In this document: positions 36,257-44,416 of the stretch, piece after piece
How the letters are laid out: the number at the start of each line of letters is the position of its first letter
How positions within the stretch are numbered: the stretch's first letter is position 1
Source of the DNA: Pengzhenrongella sicca
GTDB taxonomy: Bacteria; Actinomycetota; Actinomycetes; Actinomycetales; Cellulomonadaceae
Reading direction: 5' to 3'
NCBI RefSeq assembly: GCF_017569225.1
Contig: NZ_CP071868.1
Span: forward strand, 1,984,001 to 2,048,000
Length of the DNA stretch: 64,000 nucleotides
Program-made: the position numbers and the translations under genes
The notes under the pieces: model-generated
Told to the model about the DNA's origin: nothing
What the model saw: only the letters and a program-made list of their open reading frames with translations
Databases searched by the model: none

Positions 36257-36855
36257 AATGGGTCCTTTCTGGGTAGCGAGGGGATGCCGGCCGGAGGCCA
36301 GTGACTGAGCGTGAAGTGCAGCACATTCAGAGCGCGTTCCCACGACGCACTGGAGGAGCGCGTGCCGCGGCTAAAGCCTCCGCCCCGTTCCAGCAGTACA
36401 TAGCCGTGGAAGGTGGCATGGAGTAACCGCACGGCATCCGTCTCGTCGGGTTCGCTGAGTGCGTAGCCGCGCAGGATGGCTCGTGTCATAGCCGCGTGGC
36501 GGCCGGCGGCACTTTGCTCGGCAACAGCGGGCTCCAAAGTCATCTGTGTCGACGCGTACCGCCCAGGATGATCCAGCGCGTACGAGCGGTACGCGTTGGC
36601 GAAGGCGACCAGGGCGTCGCGTCCGGCTCGCCCCGCGAGCGCTGCGCCTACCTGATCCGCTAGCTCGGCCAGCGAGAGCACCGCTACCGCGGAACGTAGT
36701 TCTTGGAGGCTCCGCACGTGGGTATACAGGCTCGCGTCTTTGACCCCAAAGTGCCGAGCGACCGCGGACATCGACACATTTTCAAACCCGTCCGTGTCTG
36801 CCAGTTCGGCAGCAGCGGCAATGACGCGTGCCGGAGTAAGTCCTACGCGTGCCAT
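36253..36855 (-). CDS. TetR-family transcriptional regulator
   Basis: A 200-aa repressor. HTH: TPARVIAAAAELADTDGFEN followed by VSMSAVARHFGVKDASLYTH. The C-terminal domain carries a TetR_C_33/WHG-like stretch (LLHATFHGYVLLERGGGFSR). It heads a two-gene operon with the FBP gene and lies 22 bp from a strong inverted repeat, so it is probably autoregulated. Confidence 0.92.
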   Translation of the reverse strand: MARVGLTPARVIAAAAELADTDGFENVSMSAVARHFGVKDASLYTHVRSLQELRSAVAVLSLAELADQVGAALAGRAGRDALVAFANAYRSYALDHPGRYASTQMTLEPAVAEQSAAGRHAAMTRAILRGYALSEPDETDAVRLLHATFHGYVLLERGGGFSRGTRSSSASWERALNVLHFTLSHWPPAGIPSLPRKDPL

Positions 36856-36876
36856 GGCTTCACCTTCCTTTGCTTC

Positions 36877-36916
36877 CTAGGGATACCCTAGAAGAACCTA
36901 GGGGTCCTAGTCAAGT
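36877..36916 (-). promoter_or_regulatory. Promoter with two inverted-repeat operators for the TetR-FBP operon
   Basis: CTAGGG-ATA-CCCTAG (36877-36891) and CTAGG-GGT-CCTAG (36898-36910) are two similar dyads with centres 20 bp apart. On the minus strand TTGACT (36916-36911) and TAGGGT, 18 bp apart, would be -35 and -10, so both dyads cover the promoter. This is a textbook layout for TetR autorepression. Confidence 0.7.
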
Positions 36917-37165
36917 CGTCAGGGGGATCGGCTCCCTGGCGATGACGTGGTGGACGGCCTCGATCATCTTCGGTGGCGGTGAGTCCTCGAGCGCGAAGCC
37001 ACTCGCGCCGACCCGCAGTGCGGCGAGGACCTGGTCGACGGTGCCGAAGACCCAAGGCACGATGACCTTGGGCGGGTAGGCCAACGCGAGAAGGCCCTCC
37101 GTCGCCGGATGGCCGTCGCCCCGGGGCACGCGGATGTCCACCAGCACGACGTCGGGTCGCTCGCG
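36911..37165 (-). pseudogene. NarL-type response regulator, receiver fragment
   Basis: VDIRVPRGDGHPATEGLLAL (phospho-Asp loop), PPKVIVPWVFGTVDQVLAAL and RVGASGFALEDSPPPKMIEA follow the second half of a NarL-family receiver. Thr of the switch is lost (VPWVF) and the HTH is missing. It is a relic beside the TetR operator. Confidence 0.75.
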
Positions 37166-37289
37166 GGCACGACCTCCTGTGCGTGCTCACCGTCCTCGGC
37201 TTTGACGACGACGCTGGATGTTCGTCGGGCCGCGGCCGAGGGTCATCGACAGAACGGCTCGCAGGGAACCTCCGGGACCTCGGTAGGAG

Positions 37290-37421
37290 CGAGTCCGGGG
37301 CCGCGGTGTTCCTGGTGCCCTTCGCCATCCTTGTGGCGCAGGGGGTGTTCTCCACGCTGTGGCTGACCCGCTTCCGACGCGGGCCCCTGGAGTGGCTTTG
37401 GCGGTGGGCGACGTGGTAACA
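37290..37421 (+). pseudogene. DUF418 membrane protein, C-terminal fragment
   Basis: AAVFLVPFAILVAQGVFSTL then WLTRFRRGPLEWLWRWATW and a stop is the terminal transmembrane helix and the RxGPLEWLWR signature of DUF418 proteins. The rest of the gene is absent. Confidence 0.7.
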
Positions 37422-37614
37422 GCGTCCGTCACTGCGCCGCGGTGCGGTAACCGAGGTCGCCCCGGTCCAGTTCACCAGCGAACGGCCTGCGTTGGCGTGA
37501 CTCGCCGGGTGCCAGGTCTGCGCCGAGGAGCAGGCAGTTGTCGCCCTTGCGGGGTGCTCGCGATGTGATGGGCGGCCTCTGGACAAGGGAGTTCGCACCG
37601 GCGCCGGTGTCGCG

Positions 37615-38805
37615 TCAACGCGCCGACACCGGGGACATCACCATCGGCACGTGTGTCGCGGCCCGCTTGTGCAGTGTGTCGCTCCTGAGGAAGACGAGCA
37701 GCCCCACCACCGTGAGTCCGGCTCCCACGAGGGGGAGGGTGTGGTAGTCGCCGCCCTGACGGAGGATCTCACCACCCACGGCGGAGCCCAAGCTGACGCC
37801 CGCCAAGAACGACGCTGACGCCAGGGCGGAGATGAACGGAGAGGTTACCTGGGCGACCTCGACGGCGAACGACTGCAACGGCGGAACCATGCCGAACCCC
37901 GCAGCACCGAGGAGGGGGAGGAGGACGATCACGGCGAGGAGGTGGGTGTCGAGGAAGGAGAACGCCACGAGAGTCGTGACCAGGAGGATCATCACCACAG
38001 CCGTGGTGTTACGGATAGACCGGTCGGCGAAGCTCCCTGCGTAGTGGGTGCCGACGACTAGGCCCACACCGAACAGCAGCAACAACCACACGACACTCCC
38101 AGCTGAAGCGCCAGCGCGTTCACGCAGGATCGGCTCGATATAGGTGAACATCGTGAACAAGCCGGCATACGCGAGAGCCATCGCCCCGTACGTCATCCAC
38201 AACCGCCCGGTTCGTAGCGCCGTACCGACGCTGCCAGCTGCCGCGGAACAGGCCCCCGTTCGAGGTAGAGCTGCCGTCAGGCCGATGAGTGAGACGACCG
38301 CGAGGCCAACGACGAACCAAAAGACACTTCGCCATCCCCACGCGTTACCAGCGAGGTTGCCGATGACCACGCCCAGCACGTTCGCGATCGTCAGACCCGA
38401 AAAGACCAACGCGATCGCGCGACCGCGCGCTGCCACCGAGACGAGGTCACTGGCGATGGTGATCGCGATCCCCATGAAGGCGCCGAGCGCGGCGCCCGCG
38501 ACGGCGCGGCCGATGACAGCCACGACGAGACTGGGCGAGAGCGCAGTGAGGATGTTCGCCACCAGGAACACCCCCACGAGGATGATGGCCAGGTGCTTGT
38601 GGGGGACGCGAGTCGCCGCGGCTGCGATGAGAGGCCCACCGATGGCCCCTCCTATCGCGAAACCGGTGGTGATCAGGCCGGCGTCAGCAACCGACACCGC
38701 GAAGCCGTCAGCGACCGACGACAACTGACCGTTCGGGGCGAATTCAGCGGTTCCGAACGCGAATGACGTCAGTGCCAAGGCATAGATCGGGGGTGGGAAT
38801 CTCAT
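37615..38805 (-). CDS. MFS efflux transporter (DHA1, Cmx/AraJ-like)
   Basis: A 396-aa twelve-helix drug pump of the chloramphenicol-efflux/arabinose-efflux group, starting MRFPPPIYALALTSFAFGTA. Motif C-like sequence ANVLGVVIGNLAGNAWGWRS lies in helix 5, and the family PPLQSFAVEVA block is present in the second half. It is divergent from an XRE regulator, 112 bp apart, which may control it. Substrate unknown. Confidence 0.92.
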   Translation of the reverse strand: MRFPPPIYALALTSFAFGTAEFAPNGQLSSVADGFAVSVADAGLITTGFAIGGAIGGPLIAAAATRVPHKHLAIILVGVFLVANILTALSPSLVVAVIGRAVAGAALGAFMGIAITIASDLVSVAARGRAIALVFSGLTIANVLGVVIGNLAGNAWGWRSVFWFVVGLAVVSLIGLTAALPRTGACSAAAGSVGTALRTGRLWMTYGAMALAYAGLFTMFTYIEPILRERAGASAGSVVWLLLLFGVGLVVGTHYAGSFADRSIRNTTAVVMILLVTTLVAFSFLDTHLLAVIVLLPLLGAAGFGMVPPLQSFAVEVAQVTSPFISALASASFLAGVSLGSAVGGEILRQGGDYHTLPLVGAGLTVVGLLVFLRSDTLHKRAATHVPMVMSPVSAR

Positions 38806-38917
38806 GTCGCCATCGTCCGAGGTGCTGCAACCCGGTACCAGATCCCGCACTGTCCTACCCCTGCGAGGGAATGGCAGGAGGTCGGTTGCCCGACGACGCT
38901 CGACGTAGCCTTCAAAT

Positions 38918-39802
38918 ATGGACTGTCCAGGACCGCTCGCCGAATTCCTTCGCGCCAAGCGCGGTGACCTCTCGCCGGCCCGGACCCAGCTTGCCGGTTA
39001 CGGCGACCGTCGACGCGTCCGTGGACTTCGGCGCGAGGAGGTTGCTCAGCTGGCCGGGGTCAGCATCGGCTATTACACCCGACTTGAACAGGGCCACAGC
39101 CGACACGCTTCGGACCAGGTGCTCCTCGCGATCGCCACGGCCCTGCAACTCAGCGTGACCGAGACCGAGCACGTTCTCGACCTGTCAAAGGCGCGGGTGC
39201 CCCTGAAGGGCCGCGCGGCGCCACCCCTGGAGATCGCGAGTGCCCCAGCCCTGTCGATGCTCGCCTTCATCACCGATCGCCCTGCCGTTCTGCTCGGACG
39301 ACGCAACGACGTTCTTGCCTGGAACCCGCTCGGGCACGCTCTTATCGCCCCCCACCTGCGCTTCTCCGCGCCCACGATCGCAAGCGAGCGGCCATCTATG
39401 GCGCGTCTGCTCTTCCTCGACCCTCGATCGCGTGCGCTGTACCCCAACTGGACCAAGGAAGCCGGTGATCTGGTCGCCTACCACCGGATGATCAGCGGCA
39501 AGCACCCGGGCGACACCGCCTTGGCCGCTCTCGTCGGTGAGCTTGTGATGAAGGATCCGGCGTTCGCGGCGCTCTGGGCCGAGGGCCGCGTTGGTGAGTG
39601 CATCTCCGGGACAAAGAACTTCCAGCACCCGGTGGCGGGAGCCTTCAGCGCCAGATTCGATCTCTGGGCCCAAGCCTGCCATCCCGAGCACCGGATCGAA
39701 ATCTACGATCCCGAGGACCCGGACCGCGTCATTCCGGCACTTCGAAACGTGCCCGCCTCCGGACTCTTGGGACGCGACCTGGCGGTCAGCCATTACGTCT
39801 GA
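38918..39802 (+). CDS. XRE-family regulator with MmyB-like ligand domain
   Basis: A 294-aa regulator. The HTH (RRVRGLRREEVAQLAGVSIG then YYTRLEQGHSRHASDQVLLA) is followed by the MmyB-like ligand-binding domain (VLAWNPLGHALIAPHL, LLFLDPRSRALYPNWTKEAG, FNQ-equivalent FQHPVAGAFSARFD). These proteins are thought to sense fatty acids or antibiotics and often control a divergent oxidoreductase or MFS pump, as here. No Shine-Dalgarno is seen before ATG 38918; translation may be leaderless. Confidence 0.93.
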   Translation: MDCPGPLAEFLRAKRGDLSPARTQLAGYGDRRRVRGLRREEVAQLAGVSIGYYTRLEQGHSRHASDQVLLAIATALQLSVTETEHVLDLSKARVPLKGRAAPPLEIASAPALSMLAFITDRPAVLLGRRNDVLAWNPLGHALIAPHLRFSAPTIASERPSMARLLFLDPRSRALYPNWTKEAGDLVAYHRMISGKHPGDTALAALVGELVMKDPAFAALWAEGRVGECISGTKNFQHPVAGAFSARFDLWAQACHPEHRIEIYDPEDPDRVIPALRNVPASGLLGRDLAVSHYV

Positions 39803-39906
39803 GGAAACGACGAACGATTGCACCTCGCCGCAGAGGCGTTCATCGGCCCCGGCGGGACAGTCACGTGCGCTGCCGCTGAGTGCTGCGTGACTTCGGAGCC
39901 GACGAC

Positions 39907-40200
39907 TCAAGCGCACATGACCGCGACCGCGTAGTAGGCCAGGTAGGTGTCGAAGGCGGACCGGACCTGCTGGTAGCACTGCTGGGCGACGAAGACCTTG
40001 TCGCCTATGTCACCGCGTTCCAGGCTGTCGACAAGTCGGGCCCAGGGCCGCTCGGTCAGCTCACCCGCGACGCGATGCAAGATGTTGCGGACTCGGTAGA
40101 GCGGGTCGTCGGCGCGGCCGCGGTGCCCGAGGGTTTCTTGCTCGACGCGGCGGCGGACCTCGTCCATCGCTTGGGCGGCGAGATTGACGACGTGGGACGG
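39907..40200 (-). mobile_element. ISL3-family transposase remnant
   Basis: VVNLAAQAMDEVRRRVEQET then LGHRGRADDPLYRVRNILHR matches the part of ISL3 transposases that reads VARLGADAMDRCRRRVQQDL in the element at 13054. Only about 95 codons remain, without ends. Confidence 0.82.
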
Positions 40201-40244
40201 ATTAGGAACGGTGTCGCCTCGGACAGCTCGTCGCGAGGGTCAGG

Positions 40245-40640
40245 TTCTGATCGGTGACCCTGTCGTGATCGTGCGATTGGTGAGTACGTCGACCCGCACG
40301 CCGCCACGGTGGATATGCGGACGAAGCAGACCCGGCCCGGCAAGCCGCTCGAGGTGCGAGCAAGGCTCGGCGAGCCGACGCCGACGGCAGCGGACGTGAA
40401 CTCAAGCCCAACGAGCGCGTTGACGTCGATGCAGCGGGTAAGGATGTTGCGCCGAGTGCTGGCGAAGTCCAGGTGCGGGTCTCGGGCGGTGAGTTCCTCG
40501 ATGACCTCGGCGGCGATCAGCGGTCGGTACATGATCGCGTAGGGCTTGTGCCGGCGGTATCTGTCCCACCACCCGAGCGGGTGTGTCGCAGTCCGTTCCG
40601 GTGACACCGCGAGTAGGACGAGCTTGACGGGCCTGATCAC
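40245..40640 (-). pseudogene. MOSC-domain protein relic
   Basis: HKPYAIMYRPLIAAEVIEEL, FASTRRNILTRCIDVNALVG and, in a shifted frame, AGPGLLRPHIHRGGVRVDVL then TNRTITTGSPI match the core of MOSC sulfur-carrier proteins (TRRNxxxxGxDLxxLxG). The catalytic Cys of the LCxPC segment is not seen. Frameshifted fragment. Confidence 0.68.
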
Positions 40641-40735
40641 CTAGGTGTGGCTGCGGATCGATCAGACCTCCGAGGTCGCCTATCTGTCCCGAAAGCCACC
40701 AGGCGGTGGACTCCTCGAGGTGCCCGGCCGGCTGC

Positions 40736-41842
40736 CTACCTGGCGGTCATACCCCCCGGTGCGGTGAAGGTCACCCGGACGTGCAGACCACCCTCGGGCA
40801 GCGCGGAGAGCGTCAGATCGGCGCCGTGTACGTGTGCCACGCGGGCCACGATGGCCAGGCCCAGCCCGCTGCCGAGCGGGGCGGAGTCAGCGCCCGGAGA
40901 TCCGCTGGCCGCTTGACGTCCCGCGCCGCGTACGAAGGGCTCGGTGAGCGTGGTCAGCAGTTGGGGCGGAACCACCGGGCCGGTGTTGACCACCTGCAGC
41001 TCGGACCGGCCGTCGGTCGTCGTCCCGGTCGTGACCTCGACGCGTCCGCTCGGGCCGGTGTTGTGCCGGACGCCGTTGAGGACCAAGTTGGTCACCAGCT
41101 GCCGGATCAACGGCGCGGCGCCGTCGAGGTCGCCCTCACCAAAACTGGTGATGAGGGTAATCCCGGCGTGGTCGGCCAGTTCGGTCAGTTCGAGGACGAC
41201 GTTTGCGGTGAGCTCGGCTAGGTCGATCGGGACGAGGGGAGGGGTGCGGCCCTGGTCGAGGGCGGCCAGAGCGAGCAGAGCCTCCACCATTTCGGTGCCG
41301 CGGTGGTTGGTCTGGTCGAGCCGGCGCAGCAGTTTTGGGACGTCCACGCCAGCTGGGTCTGCCAGCGCTACGTCGAGCATCGCTCGCTCGACGGCGTAGG
41401 GGGTGCGCAGCTCGTGGGAGGCGTTGGCGGCGAACCGGCGCTGCTCGTTGAGGCTGGACTGGATCCGGTCGAGCATGGCGTCGAAGGTGCGGGCGAGCTC
41501 GCCGAACTCGTCCCGGCGCCCTGGCAGGCGCACCCGGTCTTCTAGCGAGCCGGCAGCGACCTTTTGGGCCACAGAGTGGATCGCGTGCAGCGGGCGGAGC
41601 ATACGGCCGGCCAGGAACCAGCCACCGATCAGCCCGATCGCGGCCAGCAGAGCGAGCACCATCACCAGCTTCGGCACCAGCGCGGTCAACAGGTCGCCGC
41701 GGTTCGGGATGGCGCCGAGGGGGTCGCTGAGGTTGCGATCGGGGACGAAGTGCAGCACGTAGGCCAACAGTGCGACCGTGCCGAGGCCAGCGACGGCGAG
41801 GTACGCCGCGTAGCTCAGGGTCAGCCGGAGGCGGGCGCTCAC
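40736..41842 (-). CDS. Sensor histidine kinase (OmpR-partner, VanS-like)
   Basis: A 368-aa kinase with two transmembrane helices (residues 8-30 and 55-80), a HAMP domain (LRPLHAIHSVAQKVAAGSLE), HisKA with H in FAANASHELRTPYAVERAML, N box LIRQLVTNLVLNGVRHN, and G box GSGLGLAIVARVAHVHGADL. The extracytoplasmic loop is very short, about 25 residues. GTG 41842 overlaps the regulator stop. It is third in an operon behind a VanZ-VanY gene and the regulator, which suggests cell-wall or glycopeptide sensing (inference). Confidence 0.93.
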   Translation of the reverse strand: MSARLRLTLSYAAYLAVAGLGTVALLAYVLHFVPDRNLSDPLGAIPNRGDLLTALVPKLVMVLALLAAIGLIGGWFLAGRMLRPLHAIHSVAQKVAAGSLEDRVRLPGRRDEFGELARTFDAMLDRIQSSLNEQRRFAANASHELRTPYAVERAMLDVALADPAGVDVPKLLRRLDQTNHRGTEMVEALLALAALDQGRTPPLVPIDLAELTANVVLELTELADHAGITLITSFGEGDLDGAAPLIRQLVTNLVLNGVRHNTGPSGRVEVTTGTTTDGRSELQVVNTGPVVPPQLLTTLTEPFVRGAGRQAASGSPGADSAPLGSGLGLAIVARVAHVHGADLTLSALPEGGLHVRVTFTAPGGMTAR

Positions 41843-42540
41843 CGGAGGTCGGGACCGCTCGCGCCGTCGCAGTCAGCCGCCGGTGCGCCCACCTGGTAGC
41901 CGGCGCCAGGAACGGTGTGGATCAGCCACGGGTCGCCCAGGCGCTTGCGCAGCGACGAGATGGTGATCCGGACCGCGTTGGTGAACGGGTCGGCGTTCTC
42001 GTCCCACGCTCGCTCAAGCAGCGTTTCCGCGCTGACGACCCCGCCGCGAGCGGCCATCAGCACCTCCAGCACCGCGAACTGCTTGCGGGTCAGCCCCACG
42101 TACCGGCTGTCGCGGTACACCTCGCGGCGGAAGGGGTCCAGGGTGAGGCTGGCGAACTCCATAACTGGTGGTGCGCCCTCGAGCGGACGGCGGGCCAGGG
42201 CGCGCAGCCGGACCACCAGTTCCCGCATCGCGAAGGGCTTGGTGAGGTAGTCGTCGGCTCCGAGCTCGAACCCGGCGATCTTCTCCTCCAGACGGTCGGC
42301 CGCGGTCAGCATGAGGATCCGGCACGGCCAGTTCGCGGCGATCATCCACCGGGCCACCTCGTCCCCGGAGGTGCCGGGCAGGTCGCGGTCGAGCAGGACG
42401 ACGTCGTAGGTGTTGACGGTCAGGTTCTCCAGCGCGCTGTCGCCGTCGTGAACCACGTCGGATGCGATTGCCTCCAGCCGGAGGCCGTCCCGGATGGCGT
42501 CAGCCAGGTACGGCTCGTCCTCGGCTATCAGCACTCGCAT
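41839..42540 (-). CDS. Response regulator, OmpR family (VanR-like)
   Basis: A 233-aa regulator. Receiver: EDE near residue 7, phospho-Asp in VVLLDRDLPGTSGDEV, switch Thr in ILMLTAADRLEEK, Lys in YLTKPFAMRELV. Output: winged helix with LTRKQFAVLEVLMAARGGVV, then NAVRITISSLRKRLGD and TVPGAGYQV. The wording DRDLPGTSGDEV is shared with VanR/CseB-like regulators. It sits 22 bp behind the VanZ-VanY gene. Confidence 0.94.
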   Translation of the reverse strand: MRVLIAEDEPYLADAIRDGLRLEAIASDVVHDGDSALENLTVNTYDVVLLDRDLPGTSGDEVARWMIAANWPCRILMLTAADRLEEKIAGFELGADDYLTKPFAMRELVVRLRALARRPLEGAPPVMEFASLTLDPFRREVYRDSRYVGLTRKQFAVLEVLMAARGGVVSAETLLERAWDENADPFTNAVRITISSLRKRLGDPWLIHTVPGAGYQVGAPAADCDGASGPDLR

Positions 42541-42562
42541 GGGACGAGTCTAAGGAGGACTG

Positions 42563-43642
42563 TCATCGGGCGGCGGGGGCGTCGACCGGTGCGGGGCATT
42601 CTCCACCACGCTCGACGGCCAGTTCGAAGTGCCACATCTCGTTGGCGTACGTCTGGCAGAGCCCGTAGTCCGACCCGTGCTGAGCGAGCCAGTACATCGC
42701 TTCGGTGGGACCGACGTCGACCGCGTCGCCCGTGACGTGGGACGACTCATCGGGTGGGAGCACCCATGCCCGCGCCGCTTCGGGGCTGCCGTACTTGGCC
42801 ACGGCGTCGTCGAAGAGCGATTTTTGGTAGCTGGCGCTGCGCCATCCCGTGGTCACATGGAAACCCACCTCGTCGGCCTTCGCGTCGCGAAAGGCGTCCT
42901 GGACGGCCGTGCGCAGGCTGTCGTCCAAGCGGGTCAGGGCGGGCGCGTCGTCGAACGGAGACAGCACGTCTCCGTCGGGGAGCCAACCGTCCTGGGCGGT
43001 CAGCGCTGCTCCGTCCAGCGCGGCGCCGGCCGGGACCTCAGCCGCGACAGGCGCCTCGGTCGAACCGACCGAGGAGGCGACCGAGCCGGCCGTCGAGCAT
43101 CCGGTCACACCGGCGAGCACGAGCGGGGCCGAGACCAGCGCGGTGAGGGCACCCCGGCGCGAGCGGGGGACGGCGTTCCGCCGGGGGGTGGGCCGCTGGG
43201 ACGAGGCCAAGAGCACGGTGGTCAGTGCCACGCCTAGCGCAGTTCCAACGGTGTTGGCAGCGACGTCGACCAGGTCGGGCACCCGGCCGGGCAGCGCGGC
43301 CTGCGTCAGCTCGACCAGCACCGACGTGCCGGCACCCAGGGCCAGGGGGAGCACCGTGGTGCGACGCCTGAGGGCGCGTGCCGCCAGGGCCCCCAGCGGG
43401 ACGAAGAGCAGCACGTTCGCCACGGACTCCACCTGAGCTCGGGGCATGGTGCCCGGCGACAGCCCGGCCAGCCCCTCGACCATTGCTGCCACCGCCCTGC
43501 GGGCGTCGGCTACTGCCCCGGGCGGACCCAGCGTGATGCAGCCGACCGCGACCAGCACGACGAGCGCGGCCAGCACAAGCAGGAGACGTTCCATGGAGTT
43601 CGGCTCGCCAGGGACGGTGGGTTGTCGGTGGGTGGTTGTCAT
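42563..43642 (-). CDS. VanZ-VanY fusion: membrane domain plus D,D-carboxypeptidase
   Basis: A 359-aa two-domain protein. Residues about 15-160 are VanZ-like: four hydrophobic segments with ESVANVLLFVPLGALAARAL and VELTQAALPGRVPDLVDVAA. A transmembrane anchor follows (ALVSAPLVLAGVTGCSTA), which could also be read as a lipobox. Residues about 235-350 are a VanY-type M15B peptidase: GFHVTTGWRSASYQKSLF, the zinc motif SSHVTGDAVDVGP (HxxxxxxxD) and EMWHFEL (catalytic E and second His). VanY removes D-Ala from peptidoglycan precursors; VanZ domains give low-level teicoplanin tolerance. Fusion in one chain with a VanRS-like pair downstream is notable. ATG 43642 has GGAGG nearby. Confidence 0.88.
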   Translation of the reverse strand: MTTTHRQPTVPGEPNSMERLLLVLAALVVLVAVGCITLGPPGAVADARRAVAAMVEGLAGLSPGTMPRAQVESVANVLLFVPLGALAARALRRRTTVLPLALGAGTSVLVELTQAALPGRVPDLVDVAANTVGTALGVALTTVLLASSQRPTPRRNAVPRSRRGALTALVSAPLVLAGVTGCSTAGSVASSVGSTEAPVAAEVPAGAALDGAALTAQDGWLPDGDVLSPFDDAPALTRLDDSLRTAVQDAFRDAKADEVGFHVTTGWRSASYQKSLFDDAVAKYGSPEAARAWVLPPDESSHVTGDAVDVGPTEAMYWLAQHGSDYGLCQTYANEMWHFELAVERGGECPAPVDAPAAR

Positions 43643-43742
43643 GGTGGAGCTCCTCCCCGCCCGGCGAATCCGGTGCGGCATCGAAAACTGGTGACCGACG
43701 ACCAGTGAAGTCGGCCGGTGGTCGCGCTGGCGTCTGCGCTTC

Positions 43743-43791
43743 CGCATATGCCCACGACATCCTCTGAGCGCCCGTCTCGTGGACATATGCG
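43743..43791. promoter_or_regulatory. Large inverted repeat in the VanZY/lipoprotein divergent region
   Basis: CGCATATGCCCACGA (43743-43757) and TCGTGGACATATGCG (43777-43791) pair over 15 bases with one mismatch, loop 19. On the plus strand it is followed by TTTTTG. It could be a leader terminator (attenuator) for the plus-strand efflux operon or a regulator-binding site; GCATATG itself is a half-palindrome. Confidence 0.6.
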
Positions 43792-43879
43792 TTTTTGCGA
43801 ACGCCTGGGCAACCGGCGGACGTGTTGGGTCGGTCCTGTCGATCCCGCGGCGTGACTGCCGCTAACCCAGGAGGACCTC

Positions 43880-44416
43880 GTGTTCGCTTTACCCACTGCC
43901 CCGACCCGCCGATGGGCGACGGCACGACCCCGCGCCGCAGCCCTCCTCGCAGTGCCAGTCCTAGCGCTAGCGCTGGCCGCCTGCGGCACGGATACCGCCC
44001 CGACCAGCAGCCCGGCCACCACGTCGTCCACGAGTAGCAGCGGTAGCGGCGTTAGCAGCGGTCAAGGCACCGATAACGCCAACCCTGAGCGGGACGCCTA
44101 CGACCTCAAGCTGGCCCAGTGCATGCGCGACGGCGGCCTGGACGTGAAGGACCCCGCCCGGGGCAAGGGGATCACGGAGGCCGGTCCCGAGTACGAGTCC
44201 GCGGCAGCGGACTGCCGGGGTGTGATCGGCGATCCGCCGATCTATAACTGGACGCCGGAGGAGAGCGCGCGGGTGCACGAGGAGTACCGGGCCATGGCTG
44301 CGTGCTACCGCGCGCTTGGCTACGACGTCCCGGACCCTGGCCCGGAGGAGGCCATTAGCGTGCCGGAGGGCTTGACGGAGGACGAGTTCCTCAGCTGCGA
44401 GCCGGCGGCGAATTGA
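43880..44416 (+). CDS. Small lipoprotein of the MacAB-like export operon
   Basis: A 178-aa exported protein: signal peptide ending LALALAACGT, a 40-residue Ser/Thr linker, then a compact domain with four Cys (AQCMRDGGLDVKDP, AADCRGV, AACYRALGYDVPDP, FLSCEPAAN) likely forming two disulphides. GTG 43880 has AGGAGG upstream. Stop overlaps the adaptor start (TGATG). Similar small lipoproteins head MacAB-like operons in actinobacteria; role unknown. Confidence 0.82.
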   Translation: MFALPTAPTRRWATARPRAAALLAVPVLALALAACGTDTAPTSSPATTSSTSSSGSGVSSGQGTDNANPERDAYDLKLAQCMRDGGLDVKDPARGKGITEAGPEYESAAADCRGVIGDPPIYNWTPEESARVHEEYRAMAACYRALGYDVPDPGPEEAISVPEGLTEDEFLSCEPAAN

